From: Alteromonas pelagimontana
GTDB taxonomy: Bacteria > Pseudomonadota > Gammaproteobacteria > Enterobacterales > Alteromonadaceae
Assembly (NCBI RefSeq): GCF_002499975.2
Contig: NZ_CP052766.1
Coordinates: 2,046,001 to 2,110,000 of the forward strand
Length of the DNA stretch: 64,000 nt
Direction: 5' to 3'
In this document: positions 1 through 8,435 of the stretch, one piece after another
Layout of the letters: the number at the start of each line of letters is the position of its first letter
How positions within the stretch are numbered: the first letter of the stretch is position 1
Translations under genes and position numbers: made by a program
Notes under the pieces: model-generated
What the model saw: only the letters and a program-made list of their open reading frames with translations
The model's database searches: none
What the model was told of the DNA's origin: nothing

Positions 1-158
1 CCGATAGCGGTTTTGAATACGTCAGGGAAGATATTGGTGTCGAGATCCCAGCTTTGCCCTTTAAGTGACAGGTACTTATAACCTAGACGCATTAAATGAA
101 GAATTGCAGGGATTTTTACTCGGCTATCTTCATTGAATTTTTTGGTATTGAAGGCCAT
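1..158 (-). CDS. hsdR: Type I restriction enzyme R subunit (HsdR), N-terminal fragment
   Basis: This is the first 52 codons of a minus-strand gene that runs off the left edge. It starts at the ATG at 158, behind an AAGGA ribosome site. The translation opens MAFNTKKFNEDSRVKIPAIL and continues through HLMRLGYKYLSL to a TNIFPDVFK motif. From memory, this opening is characteristic of one group of type I restriction motor/endonuclease subunits. The helicase and nuclease domains lie outside the window. A small regulator gene ends 19 bp upstream in the same direction and is probably co-transcribed. No hsdM or hsdS is visible here. Confidence 0.7.
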   Translation of the reverse strand, partial: MAFNTKKFNEDSRVKIPAILHLMRLGYKYLSLKGQSWDLDTNIFPDVFKTAI

Positions 159-177
159 AACATTCCTTGTAATCGTT

Positions 178-381
178 TTAATTTGGAACCTGCTCAAGCA
201 AATCGCTCAACGGGCAGTTAAATAACTCACACAGCTTATCAAGCGCTTCCAAGTCCACCTTAAGCGCGGTTTCTTTGTACAGTAGCGTGACGGTGGTACG
301 GCTTAGGCCGGTTTCTCGCATCACGTCGCTAATGCGCATTTTTCTCTCACCCATTAATCGGGCTAGGTGGCAGCGGATCAT
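178..381 (-). CDS. Small XRE/Cro-type HTH regulator upstream of hsdR
   Basis: A 67-residue single-domain DNA-binding protein of the Cro/C1 (HTH_26) type. The helix-turn-helix lies around residues 15-40 (RISDVMRETGLSRTTVTLLY). The C-terminal half (LDKLCELFNCPLSDLLEQ) is the usual end of these regulators. It starts at the ATG at 381 with MIRCHLARLMGERKM, a common opening for the family. It ends 19 bp before hsdR, so it is likely an autoregulator of that operon. There is no effector domain, so a free-standing control protein is the best call. Confidence 0.8.
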   Translation of the reverse strand: MIRCHLARLMGERKMRISDVMRETGLSRTTVTLLYKETALKVDLEALDKLCELFNCPLSDLLEQVPN

Positions 382-459
382 GCTCTCTCCACGGTGTTTT
401 CTTAACCATAAACTTGGGGATTTTTCACTGTTGCTTACCCTACCACGATTATGATTATT

Positions 460-474
460 CTCAACTTATTTGAG
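460..474. promoter_or_regulatory. Palindromic operator candidate upstream of the XRE gene
   Basis: CTCAA-N5-TTGAG is a perfect 5-bp inverted repeat in the AT-rich leader of the regulator gene, about 80 bp before its start. Size and location fit an autorepressor site for the adjacent XRE protein. The link to that protein is inferred from position only. The rest of 382-653 shows no gene. Confidence 0.35.
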
Positions 475-653
475 TTAAAACCAAATAATTGAGCCCATTT
501 GTTATTCGTTCGGTGCTGGTTGTTGGTGTGCTAGCGGTTCACGGGAATGCCTCTGGCGGTATTGTCCGCGTTAGACTTTGAACCTTGCTAAGTACCTATG
601 TTGACTGGCGGTTCACTGCAAGGCGACAAGCCCACACAAGATTAATCGCCTCG

Positions 654-2396
654 TTAGTCATCCAAAATACTGCTTTTCACGCAGTACATACGTGGGCGGG
701 TGTTGTCGGGCAGGCTGACTTTTCGCTGTGGTCGGTTGCCATCGGGGACTAGGTAGCCTGCGGCCATCAGCGCTTTGGCGGCGCGATCTGGGCTTAGGCC
801 TTCGGTGGCTTCACGCCAGCCAGTTGGATAAAACAGGTAGAGGGTTTGTGGGCCAGAAGTATCAAGCCAACCCGCGCGTTGGCGTACTTGGCTGCTGTAA
901 CCGGTTTGTTTGGGCGTAAAACGGCTTTCACCATGTTGTTCAATAAAACTGCGTACCTGACGAATGGCTTGTTGGTCTTCATTGGCGGCCACACCACCGC
1001 GAGCGAGTATCCATTGGTTTAGCTGGCTTAAACAGGCGGCTTCGACACTTTGGGTTGGCCAATCGAGTACTTTGGCTTGAATGGCTAACAGGCCTGCGCT
1101 GGCCAGTAAAGCAAACTTTTCGGCTACCCGGCGCACTTGGCCGTCAGCCTCAGTGGGTAAGCTGGCTAAAAAACGTTGGCGTACGTTTTGGAAAACGGGT
1201 CGCACCTGCGCGCTGTGCTGCGTTAAATACCGCAACCAGTCCAAGGCCAAGCAGCCGTAGTGTTGGCGACTTTGTTGTTTTAGGTGATCGGCTAAATTGG
1301 CGGCGTTCATGCCATGGCTCTGGTTAAACACGCCCATTTGCGCTCCGGCATCGGCACTGAGATCAATCACGCGCACTTGCTGCCCTGCTTTTACACGCTT
1401 GCCAATACTGGCAAGGTGGCTTTCGAGCGTGACTTCGCCAGTGGATAAAAACACCAAGCGCCAACGGGCGGGTAAGCGCATTTCACCGTATTTGCCTGCA
1501 CGAGTTTTACCCTGACCATTGGCAAGCATATAAGCGACATCGCCCGCCTCTTTGGGGTCAACTTCGCCCATTTCATCGAGCGCCAACAAGGCATCGTTAT
1601 GCGCTAACGCTGTTCCTTCTAAACCGTTAGCCGTGGCACGCCAACTATGGCGCAGCTGATTAGGCTCGCCCCACACCGATAACGCCGGATACAGTGCTGC
1701 GGTTTTACCGGTACTGCTGGCACCGTAGAGGTGTAAACCAAAACCATCCACCCCGCACAAGTGCAACAAAGGTGCGGCCAGTGCAGAGCAGACACCAACA
1801 ATTAATAGCGGGTTATCCAGACAATAACGGCCAACGTGCTGCCGCCAACTGTCGCTACTGCCTTGTTGAATAAAGCCTTCTATCGGGTGCATGGTTTGCA
1901 GCACCATGCGCGGGTTGTTGCTGTGTTCGCTAGGGTAAAAGGTGAGGCGCGGATGCACATAAGCGTGGTGATGCCAGCCAATGCAGTTCACGCTAATGGC
2001 CTTTTGCGTGGCCAGTTCACCCATTTGTTGAATAAACAGGGAGAGCAACTGCCTCGCTTTGACACTGTTACTAAGCCGCATTCCTCGGCTGAGTAGAATT
2101 CGGCGGTACTCGCTCCCATCTCCGGCCAATAGTTCTGCGGGCATAGCCCAGTAGCGATGGCGATTGTCATCGTCTAACCAGTGCAATAAATAGCCGTAGT
2201 TGTCCCCTTGCGGATCGCGGGTGCGGGCGGCCACTTGCAACCAAGAGCAGATTTTAACAGGGCTATCTTGCCCTGCTGGTTGCATCACCAGCCAGTTTTG
2301 CGCGTTATAGGCAAAACCAGCCGGTAATGTTGGTGCGTTGCTATGCATTTCACTGGCAGGTAACGGGGTTGATGCTGATGGTTTATCCACGGCCAT
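654..2396 (-). CDS. DUF927-family ATPase of an integrated element
   Basis: A 580-residue protein with a DUF927-type P-loop core. Walker A is GASSTGKT (about residues 225-232) and the Walker B-like segment is ALLALDEMGE (about 270-279), followed by the glycine-rich GQGKTRAGKYGEMR region. DUF927 proteins resemble helicase/primase-associated ATPases found on prophages, satellites and genomic islands. The ATG at 2396 is preferred to an upstream TTG at 2423. It overlaps the AlpA-like gene by 14 nt, which suggests translational coupling. About 200 N-terminal residues show no motif I recognise. No integrase or primase is visible nearby, so the element is partial or extends left. Confidence 0.75.
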   Translation of the reverse strand: MAVDKPSASTPLPASEMHSNAPTLPAGFAYNAQNWLVMQPAGQDSPVKICSWLQVAARTRDPQGDNYGYLLHWLDDDNRHRYWAMPAELLAGDGSEYRRILLSRGMRLSNSVKARQLLSLFIQQMGELATQKAISVNCIGWHHHAYVHPRLTFYPSEHSNNPRMVLQTMHPIEGFIQQGSSDSWRQHVGRYCLDNPLLIVGVCSALAAPLLHLCGVDGFGLHLYGASSTGKTAALYPALSVWGEPNQLRHSWRATANGLEGTALAHNDALLALDEMGEVDPKEAGDVAYMLANGQGKTRAGKYGEMRLPARWRLVFLSTGEVTLESHLASIGKRVKAGQQVRVIDLSADAGAQMGVFNQSHGMNAANLADHLKQQSRQHYGCLALDWLRYLTQHSAQVRPVFQNVRQRFLASLPTEADGQVRRVAEKFALLASAGLLAIQAKVLDWPTQSVEAACLSQLNQWILARGGVAANEDQQAIRQVRSFIEQHGESRFTPKQTGYSSQVRQRAGWLDTSGPQTLYLFYPTGWREATEGLSPDRAAKALMAAGYLVPDGNRPQRKVSLPDNTRPRMYCVKSSILDD

Positions 2397-2625
2397 AAGC
2401 AGCACCAATACGGCGGGTTTCAATCCACTGGTCGATATCGCTTTCTAACCAGCCCACTGCACGCGCGCCAATCCGGATGGATCGCGGAAATTCACCGTTG
2501 GCCATCAGGGCATAAATGGTGCTGCGGCCAAAGCCTGTTTTGGCCTTTACCTCGGGCAAGCGCAAAATCCGCTGCTGACGCGCTGGGTGTACTGAGTTTG
2601 AGGGGGATTGTGTGGTTGGGTTCAT
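2383..2625 (-). CDS. AlpA-family excisionase/transcriptional regulator
   Basis: An 80-residue MerR-like winged-helix protein of the AlpA family. The signature is ILRLPEVKAKTGFGRSTIYA, followed by GEFPRSIRIGARAVGW and ESDIDQWIETR. AlpA proteins control prophage and genomic-island integrase genes and can act as excisionase-like factors. The gene starts at the ATG at 2625 and runs into the DUF927 gene with a short overlap, the standard pairing on small integrated elements. Its normal target, a tyrosine recombinase gene, is not within the window. Confidence 0.85.
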   Translation of the reverse strand: MNPTTQSPSNSVHPARQQRILRLPEVKAKTGFGRSTIYALMANGEFPRSIRIGARAVGWLESDIDQWIETRRIGAAYGRG

Positions 2626-2955
2626 TGTTTACTTCCTCACTGATCTGTTAAGTTCAGTTAGGAGTTTGACAGTACTAAACGGACGCAGTAGGCAGATAAA
2701 TGCCCAGATCGTGCAGCTTTCTGAGGGTACAGGTAGCTAGTTGCCCCAGTTTGTAGATAGTGCCCCAAATAATAATTGTTCTGTGGGCAGGGTTGGTGCG
2801 TGGCTAAGTGGCGTGAACTAAGGCTTTGCCCAAACTGCCCCAAAAGCCCAAGGGATGAGCGAAGTGTTAAAACACATGGAGTATGAGGCAAAGCATAAAG
2901 TGAAACTAAAACTTCTTTATCTGCTGAAAAATGAAAATATAGTTTCACTGACTCA
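2626..2955. other. Intergenic stretch between the AlpA gene and hipA
   Basis: These 330 bp hold no convincing gene. A GTG-started frame of 96 codons exists on the minus strand (2658-2948), but its translation is low-complexity, rich in Ser/Leu/Tyr and resembles nothing I know. The segment repeats short TGCCCC/GGGGCA motifs and probably holds the promoter of the AlpA-DUF927 pair. Confidence 0.5.
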
Positions 2956-4206
2956 TTAAACGTTAAACGCTGATTGTTTCATGGCTTGCTCCGCTCGGCT
3001 GATCCCTAGCCGCTTAGCAACGGTTTGCCATTGCTTAACCGCCATTAATACTTCATCGTAAATTTGCGTGGCTTGGGTTTGCGAAAGTCTGAAGAAGTCT
3101 TTCACATCAAAGGTTAGCTGGTAGTCTAAAGCGTTGTCTGCATCGGTAATGTTCAGATGCAGACCATGCTTACCCACTATCGGGTTTAAATCATAAGCGG
3201 GTGATAACTTCCAGCCATTCTTTGTTAATAAAAACCCATGGTTACGCAGGTGATCATCCGTGTTGGACACCGCAATATTAAACACGATACGTCGCCATAA
3301 CTGCGCTAAATCAGCTTCGGTTTGTGCACCAGAATTGGAAATAAATTCAGCAATTTCTAAATAGCTGGCACCTTGAGATTGTTCACCATCATAGTATTGC
3401 AGTTGAGTCATGGCCGATGAAAAATGCAGCCGCTGATCGCCGTCGCGGTCAAACCGTTTTGTTAAAAAGGTATGATGCCCAGAGGAAAACTGCCTAATCT
3501 CACTTGGAAACATGTCAACACCTGCCGCCAAAGCCAATTCATAACAGACCATCTCCCACGCCCCCACATCAAAGGTATCATTTAAGTTGGGAAACTTGGC
3601 AATCCACAAGTGGCCTTGTTCATCTGCCACACAAGCCTTGGGTCTTGCACCACCTAATGATGAGCCTGGAGAAATCAGCATTTTCAACCAGCGATAATAC
3701 TCGTCACTGTCGATGTTATCGTCTTTTTCAATCTGCATGGCTGCGTGCTCTAGCTCTCGCAGAGAAGCCATTGGCGGCGCAGCAAATTCAGAATTGTCGT
3801 CCAAAAAAGCATTCGAGCCTGCTCGCTTAAATCGAATACCGCCCATCCGGTAAGAGTCGTGCACGCCCAACAGGTAATCCAATTCGTTTAATCGACTTGT
3901 TGCTCGAATGCCTTTGCGCGCTTCAATGGCTGCACGCCGCTGCATTAAAATACGCCCCCATCTATCAGGCGATGAATCAAGAAATGCACGAAAGTTTTTA
4001 TCGGCTTCATCGTTGTAAAGTTCACCGGTGTGAAGCGTCAGGATTGGATCAATTTGCAAGCGATAGGCTGAGGTTAAAAACGCTTTATCGTAGGCAAAAC
4101 TAAACACGCCACCTCGGCTTGAATCGCTGTAAGAAAGCAGCCCTATTAGCAAAGGCGCTTCAATTGGCTTCCAGTCGGCATAAACTTCGACGATTTCACG
4201 GCTCAT
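2956..4206 (-). CDS. hipA: HipA-family Ser/Thr kinase toxin (first copy)
   Basis: A 416-residue HipA-type protein kinase. The N-terminal couple_hipA-like part covers about residues 1-125. The glycine-rich loop GSSLGGARPK is at 181-190, the catalytic loop NTDDHLRNH at 315-323, and the metal-binding YDLNP at 338-342. All key motifs are intact, so it should be active. Characterised HipA toxins phosphorylate aminoacyl-tRNA synthetases and induce growth arrest; the target here is unknown. Its start overlaps the end of the upstream antitoxin gene by 4 nt (ATGA), the classic toxin-antitoxin arrangement. Confidence 0.9.
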   Translation of the reverse strand: MSREIVEVYADWKPIEAPLLIGLLSYSDSSRGGVFSFAYDKAFLTSAYRLQIDPILTLHTGELYNDEADKNFRAFLDSSPDRWGRILMQRRAAIEARKGIRATSRLNELDYLLGVHDSYRMGGIRFKRAGSNAFLDDNSEFAAPPMASLRELEHAAMQIEKDDNIDSDEYYRWLKMLISPGSSLGGARPKACVADEQGHLWIAKFPNLNDTFDVGAWEMVCYELALAAGVDMFPSEIRQFSSGHHTFLTKRFDRDGDQRLHFSSAMTQLQYYDGEQSQGASYLEIAEFISNSGAQTEADLAQLWRRIVFNIAVSNTDDHLRNHGFLLTKNGWKLSPAYDLNPIVGKHGLHLNITDADNALDYQLTFDVKDFFRLSQTQATQIYDEVLMAVKQWQTVAKRLGISRAEQAMKQSAFNV

Positions 4207-4508
4207 CGTGAACCTTCCAGCAATTTTATATTTTGCAGCTTAATACCCACTTCATCATGGGCGGCCATTTCTGCAAAGTTGCTTTCCATGCCAAGGACGG
4301 CCATCACTTTTAAGTAGGTGCCTATAGCAACGCCCGGATCACCGGCAAAGACTTTATTCACGGTTTTATGATCAAAACCAGTACGTTCACACAGTAGCTT
4401 TTTGGTAAAACCACGTCGTTTCATCGCCAACAGCAAGTCTTCACCAAACTGCGCCAGGATTTTGCGCTGCTTTGGAAACAATACATTGTGTAAGTCACGC
4501 TTAGCCAT
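4203..4508 (-). CDS. hipB: HipB-like antitoxin, XRE family (first copy)
   Basis: A 101-residue DNA-binding antitoxin with a helix-turn-helix around RRGFTKKLLCERTGFDHKTV. The ATG at 4508 (MAKRDLHN) is chosen over an upstream TTG at 4520. It precedes and overlaps hipA. A perfect 12-bp inverted repeat and further copies of the half-site lie just upstream, as expected for an autorepressor that binds its own promoter with the toxin as co-repressor. Assignment as HipB rests on context plus the HTH; the fold outside the HTH is not diagnostic. Confidence 0.8.
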   Translation of the reverse strand: MAKRDLHNVLFPKQRKILAQFGEDLLLAMKRRGFTKKLLCERTGFDHKTVNKVFAGDPGVAIGTYLKVMAVLGMESNFAEMAAHDEVGIKLQNIKLLEGSR

Positions 4509-4522
4509 ACCACCAACCAAAG

Positions 4523-4565
4523 GGACTATATTCCCACTATTTAACCGTTAATAGGAATATAGTCC
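4523..4565. promoter_or_regulatory. Operator candidate of the first hipBA pair
   Basis: GGACTATATTCC (4523-4534) and GGAATATAGTCC (4554-4565) form a perfect 12-bp inverted repeat with a 19-bp spacer, starting 15 bp upstream of the hipB ATG. The 11-mer ATATTCCCACT inside the left arm (4528-4538) recurs exactly at 4609-4619, and a weaker copy (ATATCCCAC) lies at 4641-4649. This is multi-site operator architecture expected for cooperative HipB/HipA repression. Protein binding is inferred. Confidence 0.6.
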
Positions 4566-4717
4566 AACTTTGAATCCCAAGCAACTCCAGCAAGTTAAAT
4601 GCCGGACGATATTCCCACTTTACTCAATATAATTGGATTTATATCCCACCTTTAGGTTTAGCTTGCGCGTTGGCCAAGGCGATGATGTGAATCCCTGAAT
4701 GCCAAAGACCATCAAAT

Positions 4718-4773
4718 TACACTTTTATGCGCATAAAAATGTAAAAATCCTCACTTTTCTGCGCATAAAAGTG
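4718..4773. promoter_or_regulatory. Twin palindromes upstream of the DUF4143 ATPase gene
   Basis: Two near-identical palindromes lie in tandem. The core TTTTATGCGCATAAAA is perfect at 4723-4738, and near-perfect dyad symmetry extends over 4718-4743. The second lies at 4752-4773, with CACTTTT and AAAAGTG arms around TGCGCA and one mismatch. Centres are about 32 bp apart, three helical turns. They end about 48 bp before the ATPase start and are probably the binding sites of a dimeric repressor. No regulator gene is paired with this ATPase. Confidence 0.6.
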
Positions 4774-4820
4774 TAGGCTGAGTTATACTACAGGCAGTTA
4801 ACAGTCTTAATTGGCGGGAA

Positions 4821-6140
4821 ATGACAATGCAGCGCAACTTACTAAACGCCCTAATAGCATGGAAAAATCAACCGGTGCGCAAGCCATTATTGATCGATGG
4901 TGCAAGACAAACAGGTAAAACCTATCTGCTACAAGAGTTATTTGGGAACACCTTTGCCAACATCCTTCGTATCGACTTCCTTGAAAACCCTGCCTACAAA
5001 GAAGCGTTCGATGGCTCTCTGTCACCTGACGAGCTAGTAATGAACATTGAGTTGTTAACCAACCAAGCGTTCAACCCAGAAACCGATCTGCTGATATTAG
5101 ATGAAATTGGCGAATGTGAACGTGCCGTTACCTCACTAAAGTACTTTGCTGAAAAAGCACCGTCCTATTTTGTCGCTGCCAGCGGCTCGAATATTGGTTT
5201 GCTCAACACCTTCCCTGTGGGCAAGGTAGAACAATACAATTTACGACCACTGACCTTCCAAGAATTTATTTACGCATCCAACGAGCAAGCGCTGATCAAA
5301 GCGTTTGATAGTCAAGCAAGCACACCGGCAGTACACACCAAATTGATGGACAAACTCACTGACTACTTTTTTACTGGTGGTATGCCGGAAGCCGTTTCTG
5401 CTTGGTATCAGTATAAGGATTCAAGCATTCTAGAGCGTGTTGAAAAAGTCACAAAAATTCATGCCGATTTAGTGGAAGGTTATCGCCGCGATTTTGGTAA
5501 GTACGCGGGCAACGTCGACGCCACACTGATTGAATCGGTATTTAATAGCATTCCAGCCCAGCTATCACTTGTCAGCGATGAGTCGGTTAAACGCTTTAAA
5601 TTTAAGCATGTGCATGAGCGTAAATCTCGTTTTAGCGATTTTGAAACCGCGATCCATTGGCTTAACTGCTGCCGCTTAGCTTTGCCAAACTACCCTATTG
5701 AAGGATTGCCGAAATCTCCGTTAGCGGCCTATAAAAAAGAAAATATGGTGAAACTGTTTCTGTTTGATGTGGGCCTGCTTAATCATATGCTCGGCAGCAG
5801 TTATAAAGAAATTAAGCAACAAAACTATGAATACAAAGGTTATGTGGCTGAAAACTTTGTGCAACAAGAGCTCACTGCCATTGGCGTTGACCCAAGCTAT
5901 TCATGGAATGACGCCCGCGCCGAAATCGAATTTATTTTGGCGACCGATGAAGGCGATATCGTCCCTGTGGAGGTCAAAAGTGGTAAACGTACAAGAGCAA
6001 AATCGTTGGCATCCTACGTTGAAAAATGTACTCCAAGTAAAACCTTTAAGTTAACAGGTACACAAGGCTCATCCGCATTAGAGCAAACCAATATCGTGAT
6101 GCCTTTGTATTTCACGCAGTATTTACCACAGAGATGGTAA
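4821..6140 (+). CDS. AAA ATPase with DUF4143 C-terminal domain
   Basis: A 439-residue protein of the AAA_14-DUF4143 family. The N-terminal P-loop domain carries Walker A GARQTGKT (27-34) and Walker B LLILDEIGE (90-98), then a sensor-like AASGSNIGLL. The C-terminal DUF4143 part ends in a PD-(D/E)XK-like core (AEIEFIL near 368, PVEVKSG near 382-388), suggesting a nuclease-related fold. The family is widespread, usually found as single genes, and its function is unclear; defence or mobile-element roles are proposed. It is the only plus-strand gene in the first 11 kb and has its own twin-palindrome promoter region. Confidence 0.85.
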   Translation: MTMQRNLLNALIAWKNQPVRKPLLIDGARQTGKTYLLQELFGNTFANILRIDFLENPAYKEAFDGSLSPDELVMNIELLTNQAFNPETDLLILDEIGECERAVTSLKYFAEKAPSYFVAASGSNIGLLNTFPVGKVEQYNLRPLTFQEFIYASNEQALIKAFDSQASTPAVHTKLMDKLTDYFFTGGMPEAVSAWYQYKDSSILERVEKVTKIHADLVEGYRRDFGKYAGNVDATLIESVFNSIPAQLSLVSDESVKRFKFKHVHERKSRFSDFETAIHWLNCCRLALPNYPIEGLPKSPLAAYKKENMVKLFLFDVGLLNHMLGSSYKEIKQQNYEYKGYVAENFVQQELTAIGVDPSYSWNDARAEIEFILATDEGDIVPVEVKSGKRTRAKSLASYVEKCTPSKTFKLTGTQGSSALEQTNIVMPLYFTQYLPQRW

Positions 6141-6283
6141 AAGCGCGTTGCTTAGACCCCGAGGTCTACACAAAGTGACTTCATAGGTAACAATTTGTAG
6201 ACCTTTGGTGGGCTTACAACCTTTCAACCAACCCTCAATCGGTTTTTTGCTAACGTCATTTGGCCAGCCTATCGCCTCATCGT

Positions 6284-7402
6284 TTAAAGCAAATCACTCA
6301 AGCGATTTAACAGTGCTTTACGGCTATTATTCGCCACAACAAAGCGCTTAAAGCGTTGTTCAAACGCCGCTTCATCAGCTTTGAACTGATAGGCCTCAAA
6401 CAGCTGATGCAGATAGCGTGATGCCGCATCGTAACCACTGGCGCAAGTTCGATCCGCTTGCTCTTGTGATTGCTGCCAGTAGTGCTCACGTTGATTGTAG
6501 ATATCCGTCAACGCTTTTTCTTTTTCCGCTTTTTCGATAGCTAATTTTTTTGCGAGTGCTGCGGCTTGCTCTTGCTGTAATTGACTTTGCGCTTGCTCAA
6601 TGAAAGGAGAAATGACGGCGGAGGTTAACCAGTATTGATAGATCTCGTCTGTGTTGACAGGTTCTTTTCGCGTCAGCGCTAAGGCTTGGTGACGGGTTAG
6701 CTGGCCTTGCTCAAACAACGTGCGTAATAGCGTGTCTTTCTCTGCTTGCGAGAGATTATGGATCCACGCATCAAGCGTAAGCTGAGTTTGTTTGGCTTGG
6801 TGACTGGGTTGTTCGCTCAGCACCATGGCGAGCGCCTTAACCAATGCTAAGGGAATATCATACAGCGCAGCAAACGCCTGCTCCTCTTCACTGAGGTGCT
6901 CAAAATCGAATTGAATTAACGGCACTCGCTCAACGCCATCATTAAAATCAAACGCTTTGAGCCACATAAAGTACACAAGGCGCCAATCCCCTTGCATTAA
7001 CCCGCCGCGTAAAGCGGCTAAATGCTGGAAAAAGTCGTCAGCATGCTCATCGTCAAAATACTCATCATACTCCTCAAGGGAAAAAATCAGCAACTGCCAC
7101 TCATCGTTTTCGTGAACATGAAGTCCATCACTTGAAAAGCCAAGTAACGCATCTGGAAGCGTTCCTGCTGGTAGCTTGATGTATACATCGATTGAGCCCC
7201 AATCGGCATAGTAAAAACCGATATCAAAGTATTTTAACATCAGCTCAAAAGGCTCGGCCTTTAGATCACTGTAGGTGTAATACACCTGAAAGGCCGTAGC
7301 GCTGATCTCGGCACGGCTTGAAATGGCTCTGAGTGCTTGACGTGCTTTAGCATCTAAATACCCATCCAGACGCTCAAATTTATAGTATTGATATTCGCTC
7401 AC
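6284..7402 (-). CDS. Uncharacterised protein, last gene of the second HipBA operon
   Basis: A 372-residue protein of unknown function. Its opening (MSEYQYYKFERLDGYLDAKA, then ALRAISSRAEIS) resembles a widespread family of hypothetical proteins starting MSEYQYYEF, which I recognise only as conserved. The middle is acidic (EEYDEYFDDEHADDFF). A charged Gln/Ala/Lys-rich helix, probably coiled coil, covers about residues 268-320. It starts 10 bp after the SEC-C gene, so it is probably translated from the same mRNA as that gene and hipBA. No catalytic motif is visible. Confidence 0.75.
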   Translation of the reverse strand: MSEYQYYKFERLDGYLDAKARQALRAISSRAEISATAFQVYYTYSDLKAEPFELMLKYFDIGFYYADWGSIDVYIKLPAGTLPDALLGFSSDGLHVHENDEWQLLIFSLEEYDEYFDDEHADDFFQHLAALRGGLMQGDWRLVYFMWLKAFDFNDGVERVPLIQFDFEHLSEEEQAFAALYDIPLALVKALAMVLSEQPSHQAKQTQLTLDAWIHNLSQAEKDTLLRTLFEQGQLTRHQALALTRKEPVNTDEIYQYWLTSAVISPFIEQAQSQLQQEQAAALAKKLAIEKAEKEKALTDIYNQREHYWQQSQEQADRTCASGYDAASRYLHQLFEAYQFKADEAAFEQRFKRFVVANNSRKALLNRLSDLL

Positions 7403-7412
7403 GGTGACCTTG

Positions 7413-8417
7413 CTATTTATTTATTGTGAATTGAAAAGTTTGTTTTAACAAAGGCTGTACCTGAATCACTCTGGCGACTTGTTCAGCGTTTATATAACGT
7501 CTTGGGTCAATCGTTACAAATCCCCAAAACTGCAAAAATCGCTCAATAAATCGTGATTCGATGAGCATACTTAAGTTTCTTTCTGGCGAGAAGTAATCAT
7601 CCGTAGGGAATACCAGCAATAGATCAGGGAAAGCTGTCATCACCTCTTTCACAAGCTGCTCCACACTGTTGTGGCTTTGAATACGCCACAGCATAAACAA
7701 CCAAAAAGTGCGCAAGTCGACATCGTATTCGAAACTGTCCAAATAACCCCAGTTATATTTGCTGATGGCGGCCTCTAACATAGGTTTGAAAAAGGCCTGT
7801 ATGCCTAGCGCTTGATACTGCTTTTGCGCTGATTTTTTTACATGGTAGCGGCCACTGCGCCGATAAATAATACCGCTAATTTCGGCAAGCACTCGGGTGT
7901 AGTGCAAGGCATTAAATTTGTCTTCGTTGCTGCCCGAAAACTCGCTGATGCTTATACTACGTTCGAATTGAGCAACGGCAAACTCAGGCAATAACTCACT
8001 GGCCTGTATAACCAACTTAGCCGGTAAGTTGCCTTTACTCGTGGCTTTGAAGGAGCCTTCTTGCGCCATGGCCTCATCAAGAATGAGGGCTAGATAACGC
8101 ATTATTGGGCTGGCAGAAAGAGAGTCGGGAGTGCAAATTGTCACCCACTTTAATTCATCAAAAGGCGCATAAAGCCAATTGGCCATTTGCGTTGGCGTTA
8201 CGCCACAAAAATCGGGATGAGGTTGATGATTGCGTTCTTGCACTTTGTGCTGCAAAGCGGCATTGAGTTCATCAAGACTCAAATTTGGGTTCATTGCCAG
8301 CATGGTTTCAACATCATCGAAGACTTGGGCATGTTGCTTGGAAACGCTGCTCATACAACAACGTTTAAATTTTTTACCACTGCCACAATGGCAAGGATCG
8401 TTTCGGCCGAGCTTCAT
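7413..8417 (-). CDS. SEC-C zinc-motif protein, copy 1
   Basis: A 334-residue protein with an N-terminal SEC-C motif (residues 5-21: RNDPCHCGSGKKFKRCC), the zinc ribbon first described at the C-terminus of SecA. The remaining 300 residues are mostly alpha-helical in character, with no recognised catalytic motif. It lies 18 bp downstream of the second hipA and 10 bp upstream of an uncharacterised gene. A close paralogue with near-collinear sequence lies at 10547-11554, so the two arose by duplication or by separate capture of one family. Function unknown; zinc-dependent binding of protein or RNA is a guess. Confidence 0.8.
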   Translation of the reverse strand: MKLGRNDPCHCGSGKKFKRCCMSSVSKQHAQVFDDVETMLAMNPNLSLDELNAALQHKVQERNHQPHPDFCGVTPTQMANWLYAPFDELKWVTICTPDSLSASPIMRYLALILDEAMAQEGSFKATSKGNLPAKLVIQASELLPEFAVAQFERSISISEFSGSNEDKFNALHYTRVLAEISGIIYRRSGRYHVKKSAQKQYQALGIQAFFKPMLEAAISKYNWGYLDSFEYDVDLRTFWLFMLWRIQSHNSVEQLVKEVMTAFPDLLLVFPTDDYFSPERNLSMLIESRFIERFLQFWGFVTIDPRRYINAEQVARVIQVQPLLKQTFQFTINK

Positions 8418-8435
8418 TACTGTCCCTTCTTATTG

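Noticed and set aside
2658..2948. 96-codon minus-strand frame between the AlpA gene and hipA
   Set aside because: GTG start without a clear ribosome site, low-complexity product, no recognisable motif. Treated as non-coding.
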